23,038 bases of DNA from a virus. The DNA is taken from IMG/VR virus record IMGVR_UViG_3300026097_000711, positions 1-23,038 of that record. The stretch is one strand, 5' to 3'. Shown here in pieces: positions 1 through 6,824 of this stretch. Each line of letters opens with the position of its first letter. Positions within the stretch are counted from its first letter, which is position 1. The notes under the pieces are model-generated. The model ran no database searches. It worked only from the letters and a program-made list of their open reading frames with translations, and was not told the origin of the DNA. Made by a program: the position numbers and the translations under genes.

Positions 1-21
1 TCCCAGTACTTTATAGGCTAA
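1..21 (+). CDS. 3' end of an upstream phage gene (partial)
   Basis: The first 21 bases read in frame 1 as six codons (SQYFIG) followed by TAA. The last base of that TAA is the first base of the next gene's ATG, giving a TAATG stop-start overlap like several others in this window. This suggests the window opens inside an upstream gene of the same operon. Only six residues are visible, so no function can be given, and the reading frame rests only on the overlap geometry. Confidence 0.4.
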   Translation, partial: SQYFIG

Positions 22-1214
22 TGAAAGAAAATGAATTAGGCTATAACGACATAGTCGAAATGACAAACAACTCAGATCTAGTCTGCAAGGATTGTGGCGA
101 CAGCATGGGCAAGCCAACCACAGATTGTCCAAATGATTGCCATGATCCTAACGGTGATCACTGGATTAATAAGAGTGATATGAAAGAGGAAGATGATACC
201 CATGACACTGACCCATTTGCTCAATTCGAACAGTGGGCAATGCGTTTAGGCGAAGAATCAGCAATCCAAAGCATGGATGATGAAGAAAAATCAACAGCAG
301 TTAGAGAACTGCAAGGCCTAGTCGATGAATATTTTCCAGCAGGAGTGGATGGCACTAATGCTATTCAAAGTCTTGAAGGCATCATAGATGATCCTCGTTT
401 AGAACAACAAATCAAACAAGCGGCGAAAGAAGATCCAGATCAATGTGTTCGCCCAATGATCAAAAGTTGGTTAGAAGACAATGCTCCTGATGTAGTTGGC
501 GAATTAGACTTTGGCGATATGGTCGAAGAAGAAAAAGACGATGATAACGAACTGCCTTTTGATAAACCTGAAAAGAGACAGGGCACAATAACTGATAAAT
601 CAAGAGCTAAACACAGCTCCAAATCTAGAGCAAAACATGCAGCCCAACTAGGCATGCGTCAATTTCTAAACGCTGATACAATCAAAGAAGTTGCAGAGTT
701 TATTAAGAGTTGTTACGATCCAGTAACTGATACATTCCCTAAAGGCCCAACAGCAGTAGCATTAATGGTAGGCAAGAAGTTTGGTGAAACTGCCGGGCAT
801 GCTGCAAAAGAAATGTGTGAAAGAATGGCTCCTCAACAAGATGCAGATATTGTCGAAGCAGGTCGTGATGATGAGATGGATGCAGCATTACATAAAGCAT
901 TTGGTATTGAAGGTGATTTTGTTCCTTTCGATAAAAGACCTAGAGACGGTGAGGAAATTGAACTACAAGTACCAGTAAGATACACAAAGGCAGAACAAGT
1001 TATTCGTGATAAGTTCAGCGAAATTACAGGCATCGATAAAGATAAAGTTTCAGTAGAATATACCAAAGGCAGTCGTTCAGTTAAAATTGACGGACAATCT
1101 CCACATCCAGAAGTATTAAGTGCTCTTAACGGAACACTTGATAGTTTAGACACAGGCGGCGTTTCTGGTATGTACGACGACATAAACAATATCACAAGGT
1201 TAGCGGGACTATAA
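21..1214 (+). CDS. acidic phage protein with N-terminal Cys cluster, function unknown
   Basis: I do not recognise a characterised family in this 397-residue protein. Near the N-terminus four cysteines (C22, C25, C36, C40) form a CxxC-x10-CxxxC cluster that could bind zinc. The first half is strongly acidic. Residues 193-206 carry a basic tandem repeat, KSRAKH twice with two residues between. Two short PFD(K) motifs lie in acidic or mixed context at about 178-182 and 301-305, and gp32 downstream has a similar DDVPFD. A small alpha/beta domain seems to follow after residue 315. The start is the ATG of a TAATG overlap; the frame stays open to the window edge, so an earlier start cannot be fully excluded. 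The gene is followed at once by an intrinsic terminator, so it ends its transcription unit. Its place just upstream of gp32 suggests a replication or recombination role, but this is inference only. Confidence 0.8.
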   Translation: MKENELGYNDIVEMTNNSDLVCKDCGDSMGKPTTDCPNDCHDPNGDHWINKSDMKEEDDTHDTDPFAQFEQWAMRLGEESAIQSMDDEEKSTAVRELQGLVDEYFPAGVDGTNAIQSLEGIIDDPRLEQQIKQAAKEDPDQCVRPMIKSWLEDNAPDVVGELDFGDMVEEEKDDDNELPFDKPEKRQGTITDKSRAKHSSKSRAKHAAQLGMRQFLNADTIKEVAEFIKSCYDPVTDTFPKGPTAVALMVGKKFGETAGHAAKEMCERMAPQQDADIVEAGRDDEMDAALHKAFGIEGDFVPFDKRPRDGEEIELQVPVRYTKAEQVIRDKFSEITGIDKDKVSVEYTKGSRSVKIDGQSPHPEVLSALNGTLDSLDTGGVSGMYDDINNITRLAGL

Positions 1215-1228
1215 ACCGCTAACTTTTT
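1199..1228 (+). terminator. intrinsic terminator after the 397-residue gene
   Basis: GTTAGCGG at 1199-1206 pairs perfectly with CCGCTAAC at 1216-1223 (8 bp), with a 9-base loop and then TTTTT at 1224-1228. The stem begins inside the last codons and the TAA stop (1212-1214) lies in the loop. This is a textbook Rho-independent terminator that separates the upstream operon from gp32. Confidence 0.85.
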
Positions 1229-1240
1229 CTACTTTTAGGC

Positions 1241-1269
1241 TTGACAAACATAAATAATCAGTGCATAAT
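1241..1269 (+). promoter_or_regulatory. sigma70-like promoter for gp32
   Basis: A perfect -35 box TTGACA (1241-1246) is followed, after a 17-base spacer, by CATAAT (1264-1269). It lies just past the terminator and about 55 bases upstream of the gp32 ATG, leaving a leader of roughly 50 bases. Early or middle transcription by host-type polymerase would suit gp32. The call is from motif and position only. Confidence 0.65.
1249..1256 (+). promoter_or_regulatory. T4-type late promoter box (CATAAATA) within the gp32 promoter
   Basis: CATAAATA fits the NATAAATA late-promoter consensus described for T4-like cyanophages (T4 itself uses TATAAATA). It sits inside the spacer of the sigma70-like promoter, so gp32 may be transcribed both early and late. 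Reading both strands by eye, I found this heptamer core only at starts of transcription units in this window. Confidence 0.5.
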
Positions 1270-1325
1270 ACATGTTATGCAAATAGGCATATACCATTTT
1301 AAAGGCAAAACAAAGGAGGCTACAA

Positions 1326-2354
1326 ATGGCATCATTAGCAGAAATTCGTGCTAAACTAGCAGAATCACAAAACACCGGTGGCGGCAATCGTCAAACAGGC
1401 GGTGACAACGCAATCTATCCACACTGGAACATGCAAGAAGGCAAAGAAGCAGTAATTCGATTCTTGCCAGACGGCGACACAAATAACACATTCTTTTGGG
1501 TTGAGCGAGCAATGATTAAATTGCCATTCGCTGGTATTAAAGGTGAAACTGACTCACGCCCGGTACAGGTTCAGGTACCTTGTGTAGAAATGTATAATGA
1601 TGGACAAAGCTGTCCTATTCTACAAGAAGTTCGTGGCTGGTTCAAAGACAAATCACTAGAAGACATGGGTCGCAAGTATTGGAAAAAGCGTTCATATATC
1701 TTCCAAGGCTTTGTAGCAGAAGATCCTCTTAATGAAGAAACTGTTCCGGAAAATCCAATCCGTCGATTTATCATTGGACCTCAGATCTTCCAGATCATCA
1801 AAGGGGCACTGATGGATCCAGAGTTAGAAGAACTGCCAACTGACTACATGCGTGGTGTAGACTTTCGTGTTAAGAAAACAAGCAAAGGCGGATATGCAGA
1901 CTATTCTACTTCGCAGTGGAGTCGTCGTGAACGAGCACTAACAGAGCAAGAAGCTGCTGCAATTGATGCACACGGGTTGTTTAATTTAAATGACTTCCTT
2001 CCTAAAAAGCCTACAGATGTCGAAATGCAGGTAATGAAAGAAATGTTTGAAGCATCAGTTGACGGTGAAGCATATGATCCAGATCGTTGGAGTCAATATT
2101 TCCGTCCAGCAGGCATGCAGGCACGTACAGGTGATCCTAACGTTTCAGCTAGCCCGGCAGCAACTGCAACAAGTCAAAGTGCTCCTCAATCAGTGTCTAT
2201 TCCAGAAACAAAGGATGATGTTCCATTTGATCCAGATCCTAAGCCAGAGACAGCACCTGCTCCGCAGTCAGAATCATCGGGCGGTGAAGAGGAAGGTGCA
2301 AGCAGAGCACAGGACATCCTAGCAATGATCCGTGCCCGTAAAGGTCAAGAATAA
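1326..2354 (+). CDS. 32: gp32-like single-stranded DNA-binding protein
   Basis: Cooperative single-stranded DNA-binding protein of the T4 replisome. The 342-residue length is close to T4 gp32 (301) plus a longer tail. The N-terminus (SLAEIRAKLAE) has the short basic helix used for cooperativity. The OB-fold core spans about 30-230 and includes the CVEMYNDGQSC segment, where T4 has part of its zinc site. C86 and C96 keep the C-x9-C spacing, but the T4 position C90 is leucine here (L99). After about residue 265 comes a Pro/Ser/Ala-rich acidic tail with DDVPFD (297-302), ending in an amphipathic ILAMIRARK segment. A perfect ribosome site AAGGAGG (1313-1319) sits 6 bases before the ATG. It is the first gene of its unit, directly upstream of uvsX. 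Confidence 0.93.
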   Translation: MASLAEIRAKLAESQNTGGGNRQTGGDNAIYPHWNMQEGKEAVIRFLPDGDTNNTFFWVERAMIKLPFAGIKGETDSRPVQVQVPCVEMYNDGQSCPILQEVRGWFKDKSLEDMGRKYWKKRSYIFQGFVAEDPLNEETVPENPIRRFIIGPQIFQIIKGALMDPELEELPTDYMRGVDFRVKKTSKGGYADYSTSQWSRRERALTEQEAAAIDAHGLFNLNDFLPKKPTDVEMQVMKEMFEASVDGEAYDPDRWSQYFRPAGMQARTGDPNVSASPAATATSQSAPQSVSIPETKDDVPFDPDPKPETAPAPQSESSGGEEEGASRAQDILAMIRARKGQE

Positions 2355-2363
2355 AATAATAAT

Positions 2364-2404
2364 ACCCCCCAAGCCTAGGACATAGTCTGCTCACATCGGG
2401 GGGT
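2364..2404 (+). other. G/C-run hairpin in the gp32-uvsX gap
   Basis: ACCCCCC at 2364-2370 can pair with GGGGGGT at 2398-2404, giving a 7 bp stem around a 27-base loop. The loop itself contains a smaller pairing (GAC/GTC, AGC/GCT). No T-run follows directly, so this is not a canonical intrinsic terminator. It could be a weak terminator or attenuator, a 3' stabiliser of gp32 mRNA, or a regulator of uvsX translation. Six-base C and G runs stand out in such an AT-rich genome. Confidence 0.55.
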
Positions 2405-2423
2405 TAATCTGCTTTTTAGATTA
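2405..2423 (+). other. small hairpin just before the uvsX ribosome site
   Basis: TAATCT (2405-2410) pairs perfectly with AGATTA (2418-2423) around a GCTTTTT loop, immediately after the larger G/C-run hairpin. The uvsX Shine-Dalgarno AGGAG (2423-2427) starts at the last stem base, so stem formation could affect ribosome access. Functional role is inference. Confidence 0.4.
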
Positions 2424-2432
2424 GGAGATAAT

Positions 2433-3506
2433 ATGGCAAAGGCATTTGATTTATCAAAGTTTAGAAAAAGTCTGACCAAGAGCATTGACGGTCTTGGTGT
2501 AGGCTTTAATGATCCTACAGATTGGGTTAGTACAGGAAATTACGCATTAAACTATCTTGTTAGTGGTGATTTTCACAAAGGCGTGCCGCTTGGCAAAGTA
2601 ACAGTTTTTGCAGGCGAATCTGGTTCAGGCAAGAGTTATTTTTGTTCAGGTAATATTGTAAAAGCCGCACAAGAACAAGGCATCTTCGTCGTGCTAGTTG
2701 ATTCAGAAAACGCACTAGATGAAAAATGGTTACACGCATTAGGTGTAGACACAAGCGAAGAAAAACTACTTAAACTTAACATGGCAATGATTGACGATGT
2801 TGCTAAAACTGTTTCAGAGTTTATGAAAGAGTATAAAGCAATGGCAGAAGAAGATCGTCCTAAGGTATTGTTTGTAATTGACAGTTTAGGTATGTTACTA
2901 ACACCCACTGATGTTGATCAGTTCGGCAAGGGCGATTTGAAAGGTGATATGGGCCGTAAGCCTAAGGCACTTACAGCACTTGTGCGTAACTGTGTTAATA
3001 TGTTTGGTAGTTACAATGTAGGCATGGTATGTACTAACCATACATATGCGTCACAAGATATGTTTGATCCAGACGATAAGATTAGTGGAGGCCAAGGTTT
3101 TGTTTACGCAAGTTCTATTGTAATTGCAATGAAGAAACTAAAACTAAAAGAAGATTTAGACGGTAACAAGACCACAACTGTTAACGGTATTCGTGCCGCT
3201 TGTAAGGTTATGAAGACTCGTTATGCTAAACCGTTTGAAGCAGTACAGGTTAAAATTCCGTACGAAACTGGCATGAATCCCTATAGTGGATTAGTAGATC
3301 TATTTGAATCTAAAGGCATACTTACTCAACAAGGCAATCGACTTAAATACATTGACCTCAATGGTGAAGAACACATGGACTATCGTAAAAATTGGGATGG
3401 CGAACAGCTCGATTTGATCATGCGAGAATTTCATCAACAGCCAGAAGAAGTCGCTGAGGAAGTAAATACACCTGAAGATCAAATGGAGACTGAGACTAAT
3501 GAATGA
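2433..3506 (+). CDS. uvsX: UvsX, RecA-like recombinase
   Basis: T4 UvsX-family strand-exchange protein that forms filaments on single-stranded DNA and drives recombination-dependent replication and repair. Of its 357 residues (T4 UvsX is about 390), the Walker A motif GESGSGKS is at 61-68. The catalytic-glutamate region VDSENALDEKW is at 89-99, Walker B VLFVIDS at 145-151, and a Gly-rich loop (SGGQGF) at about 218-223. The start is ATG with AGGAG five bases upstream. The acidic C-terminus (EEVAEEVNTPED) is typical of RecA-like proteins. It follows gp32 and is followed by a small acidic gene and the UvsY-like gene. This is the expected partner set, because UvsY loads UvsX onto gp32-coated DNA. 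Confidence 0.95.
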   Translation: MAKAFDLSKFRKSLTKSIDGLGVGFNDPTDWVSTGNYALNYLVSGDFHKGVPLGKVTVFAGESGSGKSYFCSGNIVKAAQEQGIFVVLVDSENALDEKWLHALGVDTSEEKLLKLNMAMIDDVAKTVSEFMKEYKAMAEEDRPKVLFVIDSLGMLLTPTDVDQFGKGDLKGDMGRKPKALTALVRNCVNMFGSYNVGMVCTNHTYASQDMFDPDDKISGGQGFVYASSIVIAMKKLKLKEDLDGNKTTTVNGIRAACKVMKTRYAKPFEAVQVKIPYETGMNPYSGLVDLFESKGILTQQGNRLKYIDLNGEEHMDYRKNWDGEQLDLIMREFHQQPEEVAEEVNTPEDQMETETNE

Positions 3507-3717
3507 AGACATTATCGCCGACCTTTGGCATGTGACTATTGAACACATTCCACAAGATAAAAGAGAAGATGTTGCAACTGATTTTGTAAATGTACTATTA
3601 GACTACGATATCAAAGAAGCTACTCTTGAAGCATTGAAAGGCATCGATCCTTATTTGGATGGTGCAATTGACTATGCAATCGACGATGAAGACACACACA
3701 GCGAGTATGATGACTAA
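3499..3717 (+). CDS. small acidic protein between uvsX and uvsY
   Basis: A 72-residue acidic protein that overlaps the uvsX stop by 8 bases and ends in a TAATG overlap with the uvsY-like gene, so the three are translationally coupled. The sequence (DLWHVTIEHIPQDKRE, then DFVNVLLDYDIKE) predicts mostly helix, and the end is a run of Asp/Glu residues. As far as I recall, similar short proteins occur at this place in other T4-like marine phages, but I know no assigned function. Position suggests a recombination accessory factor; that is inference. Confidence 0.8.
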   Translation: MNEDIIADLWHVTIEHIPQDKREDVATDFVNVLLDYDIKEATLEALKGIDPYLDGAIDYAIDDEDTHSEYDD

Positions 3718-4172
3718 TGGGTTGGTATGATCGAGTTTCTAAGGATATCTCTGAAATCCCCAATGCAGTAAACTACTTTTATAATGAATTAGAAGAAGCT
3801 AGACTGGATACAAATATTTCAGGAAGAATCGAAAAAGCAGCCGCTACTATGCCGGCTATTGTAGAAACACGATTTAACCAGCTTCAAGAAATTGAAGCAA
3901 TACTCGAATACTTAAACATCGAGCTTCGCCGTTTACGAAGTCAACACTTTCGAAAATATTTAGAGAACTATCAAAGATCTTTGAGTAGTAGAGACTGTGA
4001 AAAATTTGTAGACGGCGAATCCGATGTTGTAGACTTTGAAAAAATTATCAACGACTTTGCTTTACTACGCAACAAATGGTTAGGTATTATCAAAGGCTTA
4101 GACATTAAACAATGGCAGATCAGTAATATTGTAAAATTACGAACTGCAGGATTGGATGATGCAACACTATGA
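3717..4172 (+). CDS. uvsY: UvsY-like recombination mediator
   Basis: A 151-residue protein, close to T4 UvsY (137). The call rests on position (two genes after uvsX), size, high helix content and a C-terminal segment. Residues about 103-147 (DVVDFEKIINDFALLRNKW, then IKGLDIKQW, then ISNIVKLRTAGL) resemble the T4 UvsY tail in the spacing of Asp, Trp, Ile, Lys and Arg residues. UvsY assembles as a ring, helps remove gp32 and nucleates UvsX filaments. The gene starts in a TAATG overlap and ends in an ATGA overlap with the methyltransferase gene. That overlap is notable because the sugar and methyltransferase island begins there without any gap. Confidence 0.72.
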   Translation: MGWYDRVSKDISEIPNAVNYFYNELEEARLDTNISGRIEKAAATMPAIVETRFNQLQEIEAILEYLNIELRRLRSQHFRKYLENYQRSLSSRDCEKFVDGESDVVDFEKIINDFALLRNKWLGIIKGLDIKQWQISNIVKLRTAGLDDATL

Positions 4173-4753
4173 GATGTTTAGAAATTGGACCGGGGAAAAA
4201 GCCTATTCCGGGTTTCGAAACTTTAAACTTAGGTGAAGGAGAACGCACTGAAGGTAAAGATTCTACCCATGTAGGCGATGCTAGAAATCTAACATTTAAT
4301 TCTAATACATTTGATGTTGTATACTCGAGTCATTGTATTGAACACATTCCATGGATGCAAGTAGAAAGTACTATTAAAGAATGGGCAAGAGTATTAAAGT
4401 CAGGTGGAACTTTAGAAGTCTGGACCGTTAACGGTTATGCTATTGCTAAAGCATTAGTAGAGTATGAAGAAACTGGAAATTGGAGTGGACCGCCTATATC
4501 AGAATGGAAAAATAAAAATATTTTAAAAATTTTAAATGACGATCCGTATTTGTGGGCAAGCGGAAGAATAATGTCTTATCCTAGATCCGGAGAATATGAT
4601 TCGAATTTACATAGAGTAATAATAACTCCTAATTTTTTAAAGCAATGTTTTAAAAAAGCAGGTTTGCAACATGTGAGAAACATGGATAGGTCTGAAGTTC
4701 GTGGCTACGATCACGGGTGGATTAACATGGGTGTTTGCGGTGTTAAACTTTAG
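4169..4753 (+). CDS. class I SAM-dependent methyltransferase
   Basis: A 194-residue Rossmann-fold methyltransferase. Motif I is LEIGPG at 4-9, starting almost at the N-terminus, so the protein is trimmed to the catalytic core. The acidic region before DVVYSSHCIEHIP (49-61) matches the family post-motif that precedes the active site, and RVLKSGGTLEVWT (74-86) is the strand with its typical SGG turn. The substrate is unknown. Methyltransf_11-like enzymes of this form are often found in glycan clusters, and the neighbours here are sugar enzymes. ATG start, four-base overlap with uvsY. It opens the glycan island. Confidence 0.8.
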   Translation: MRCLEIGPGKKPIPGFETLNLGEGERTEGKDSTHVGDARNLTFNSNTFDVVYSSHCIEHIPWMQVESTIKEWARVLKSGGTLEVWTVNGYAIAKALVEYEETGNWSGPPISEWKNKNILKILNDDPYLWASGRIMSYPRSGEYDSNLHRVIITPNFLKQCFKKAGLQHVRNMDRSEVRGYDHGWINMGVCGVKL

Positions 4754-5588
4754 AACTGTCGATGATTTAAACTTAGCGATTGTACAACATTTACATAAAT
4801 TAAGACAGCTTAACATTGACTTAATTGTTGGGATACCACGATCTGGAATGATACCAGCTAGTCTACTTGCCACACATTTACAGTTGCCGTTTACTGATGT
4901 TGACAGTTATAATTCAAAAAGATGGTATATTAGAAATAAAAAAATAACAGTTTCAGCTAACATGCCGGAAATTCCGTTAAGAGTTTTATTGGTTGACGAT
5001 ACAATCAATACTGGCAATGCAATGCGTAGCGTAATAACGACTTTGCAGTCAAACAACGATACAATTATTAAATTTGCTGTGTACGGATCTCCAAAAAATC
5101 GACCCGAAGACATTGACTATGTTTGCGAAATATGTCCGTTGCCTCGAGCATTTCAGTGGAATATATGGAAACACAACAGTGCATCTAAGTGGGCAACTGA
5201 CATGGACGGAGTACTTTGCCGAGATCCTTCTAAGAAAGAAAACGACAAAGGCGAACGATTAAAAAACTTTTATACAAATGCTGAACCAAAGTTTTTATTT
5301 ACAAAACCAGTAAAATACATTATTACTTCCAGAGAAGAACAATATCGAGAAGTAACCACAATGTGGCTTAAAAAACATAATATAGTGTACGAACAGTTAA
5401 TTATGAAACAGACTGGACAACCTGGAGGCGATGATGCTCACGGAAGATATAAATCTCAAATATTAAACAGTTTATCAAATATTGAATTATACATCGAAAG
5501 TGATGCTAAACAAGCAAAGATTATTTCACAGTTAGTTAATTTACCAGTTTGGTGTACTGATTCACAAAAACTTTATAAAGGACAATAA
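4740..5588 (+). CDS. phosphoribosyltransferase fused to a HAD-family phosphatase
   Basis: With the GTG at 4740 the protein is 282 residues. The N-terminal half is a type I phosphoribosyltransferase, with GIPRSGMIPAS at about 31-41 and the PRPP-binding motif VLLVDDTINTGNA at 82-94. The C-terminal half carries all four HAD motifs: DMDGVL (154-159, nucleophile D154 and acid/base D156), TSR (196-198), K238, and the acidic motif ESD (253-255). So one chain holds a PRPP-using site and a phosphohydrolase site. The substrates are not clear from sequence; a nucleotide-sugar or heptose-like route is possible. In-frame GTGs at 4701 and 4731 are alternative starts. I prefer 4740 because family proteins begin near FRTVDDLN and the overlap is then only 14 bases. 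Confidence 0.78.
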   Translation: MLNFRTVDDLNLAIVQHLHKLRQLNIDLIVGIPRSGMIPASLLATHLQLPFTDVDSYNSKRWYIRNKKITVSANMPEIPLRVLLVDDTINTGNAMRSVITTLQSNNDTIIKFAVYGSPKNRPEDIDYVCEICPLPRAFQWNIWKHNSASKWATDMDGVLCRDPSKKENDKGERLKNFYTNAEPKFLFTKPVKYIITSREEQYREVTTMWLKKHNIVYEQLIMKQTGQPGGDDAHGRYKSQILNSLSNIELYIESDAKQAKIISQLVNLPVWCTDSQKLYKGQ

Positions 5589-5590
5589 CA

Positions 5591-6154
5591 ATGCTTAAAG
5601 TAGATTATTCTAATTGTAATACCGTAGAAGAACTATATCACACTTCGATGTATCAACTCTCCAAACTGTATACTCCAGATTATCCAAGCTATCTTCCGCA
5701 TATTAGAGAACTATTAAAATCTTGTAAAACTTATAGAGAATTAGGAACTAATCAAGGAGCCAGTGTAAGTTCTATTATTTTATCTAAACCCGAATATATA
5801 GAGCTTGTTGATATAAATTTTAAAAATTATGCACCACAACAATCAATTGTAGAATCATATGCAAAAGAACACAACATAGATATTGTTATGCATGAACAAA
5901 GTAGCCTTACAGTTAATACTGATGTTAAAACTGAATTTCTATTTGTAGACAGTGTACACAAGTATGCTCATGTTAAAGAAGAAATTAAGTTATACGAACC
6001 GCTCACTACAAGATATATTATGTTTCATGATACTGTTGGTTTTCCAGGAGTTGGAAAAGCCGTAACTGAATTTTTAGAAAGTACAGTAGAATGGAAATTA
6101 TATTTTCATTTAGATAGTAAAACAGCCGGATATACAATTGTGGAGAAAGTATAA
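5591..6154 (+). CDS. class I methyltransferase, CmcI/Methyltransf_24-like
   Basis: A 187-residue protein. ELGTNQGASV (50-59) looks like a Gly-rich SAM-binding loop, ELVDIN (71-76) like the acidic end of beta-2, and FLFVDSVHKY plus MFHDT (144-148) like the D/H pattern of the CmcI and macrocin O-methyltransferase group. That group often has a metal site at such Asp/His residues. O-methylation of a sugar is the best guess. It starts 2 bases after the previous stop and ends in a one-base overlap with the next gene (TAATG). The family assignment is by motif only and could be wrong in detail. Confidence 0.68.
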   Translation: MLKVDYSNCNTVEELYHTSMYQLSKLYTPDYPSYLPHIRELLKSCKTYRELGTNQGASVSSIILSKPEYIELVDINFKNYAPQQSIVESYAKEHNIDIVMHEQSSLTVNTDVKTEFLFVDSVHKYAHVKEEIKLYEPLTTRYIMFHDTVGFPGVGKAVTEFLESTVEWKLYFHLDSKTAGYTIVEKV

Positions 6155-6801
6155 TGAAAGACAAATTAATTATTATTTCAGGTGCAGACTCATATAGATA
6201 CGATGCACACATTAATCATCAAAAATATGCTGATAAATATGGAGTTGATTACAAATTTCATTTAAGTAATGGATTAAAAAATCCATATTTTACAAAGTGT
6301 TATGCAATTTTAGATAGTTTTCAAAATGGTTATGACTATGTTTTATGGATGGATGATGATGCATTTTTTATAAATTTAGATTGGGATTGCACTTCTGTAT
6401 TTCGTGAAAACAGAGAAGATGTAATTTTAACAAGAGGAAGATCTAAAAAGAACGGAATAACATTTTTTAATAATGGAATTATGTTTATTAGAAATACAGA
6501 TTCTATGAGATTGCTTTTTGAAAAGATGCCCACAATTGCAGATCAAGAATTAAAACAGAATTGGATGCCTCATTGGGGTCCTTGCGTTGGTAATGACCAG
6601 CCGAGAATGATTTATCTAACGCAAACACTGTTTCCAGAAAAAGTCAAAGTGTTAGAATATCCTGGATTTAATGCACACGAAGTGACCTTTAAAAACAGAC
6701 GGTTTTTAAAAACAAATCCTCCTATTGCTCATATTACCGGAACAAACAAAGAAGGTAAGATTGCACGATTTATTGAATCTACCGGAATACCTTTACCGTA
6801 A
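6154..6801 (+). CDS. GT-A glycosyltransferase (GT34/GMA12-like)
   Basis: A 215-residue protein. Residues 60-72 (YDYVLWMDDDAFF) form the hydrophobic strand ending in an Asp-rich DxD motif (D67-D69) that binds the metal and nucleotide-sugar. NNGIMFIRN further on matches the segment that usually positions the sugar, and the C-terminal HITGTNKEG includes a His typical of the metal site in retaining enzymes. This resembles the galactosyl/mannosyltransferase GMA12/MNN10 type, but donor and acceptor are unknown. There is no transmembrane segment, so it would be cytosolic. Local GC is very low: the row 6301-6360 counts 16 of 60 (27%). It is the last gene before a spacer with two late promoter boxes. 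Confidence 0.75.
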   Translation: MKDKLIIISGADSYRYDAHINHQKYADKYGVDYKFHLSNGLKNPYFTKCYAILDSFQNGYDYVLWMDDDAFFINLDWDCTSVFRENREDVILTRGRSKKNGITFFNNGIMFIRNTDSMRLLFEKMPTIADQELKQNWMPHWGPCVGNDQPRMIYLTQTLFPEKVKVLEYPGFNAHEVTFKNRRFLKTNPPIAHITGTNKEGKIARFIESTGIPLP

Positions 6802-6819
6802 ATAAATAAAAAATAAATA
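6801..6819 (+). promoter_or_regulatory. paired T4-type late promoter boxes
   Basis: AATAAATA occurs at 6801-6808 and again at 6812-6819, both fitting NATAAATA, in the short gap before the ATG at 6825. For the upstream box, initiation about 6-7 bases downstream would leave a leader of about 10 bases with no Shine-Dalgarno. The downstream box would start at or inside the ATG. The repeated TAAATAAATA could also be only an AT-rich spacer. Confidence 0.4.
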
Positions 6820-6824
6820 AAACT

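Noticed and set aside
833-1195. 120-codon open frame on the minus strand inside the 397-residue gene
   Set aside because: It lies wholly inside a well supported plus-strand gene, is Ser/Leu-rich with no recognisable motif, and has no promoter or ribosome site.
2636-2908. Minus-strand open frame inside uvsX
   Set aside because: It is antisense to the Walker A to Walker B region of a clear recombinase gene and shows no motif of its own.
4701-4739. Longer N-terminus for the PRTase-HAD protein (GTG at 4701 or 4731)
   Set aside because: It would add residues unlike the family start and a larger overlap; kept only as an alternative.
6801-6824. Treating TAAATAAATAAAAAATAAATAAA as a repeat of functional type
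   Set aside because: It is a short low-complexity AT stretch; only the two NATAAATA matches are worth noting.
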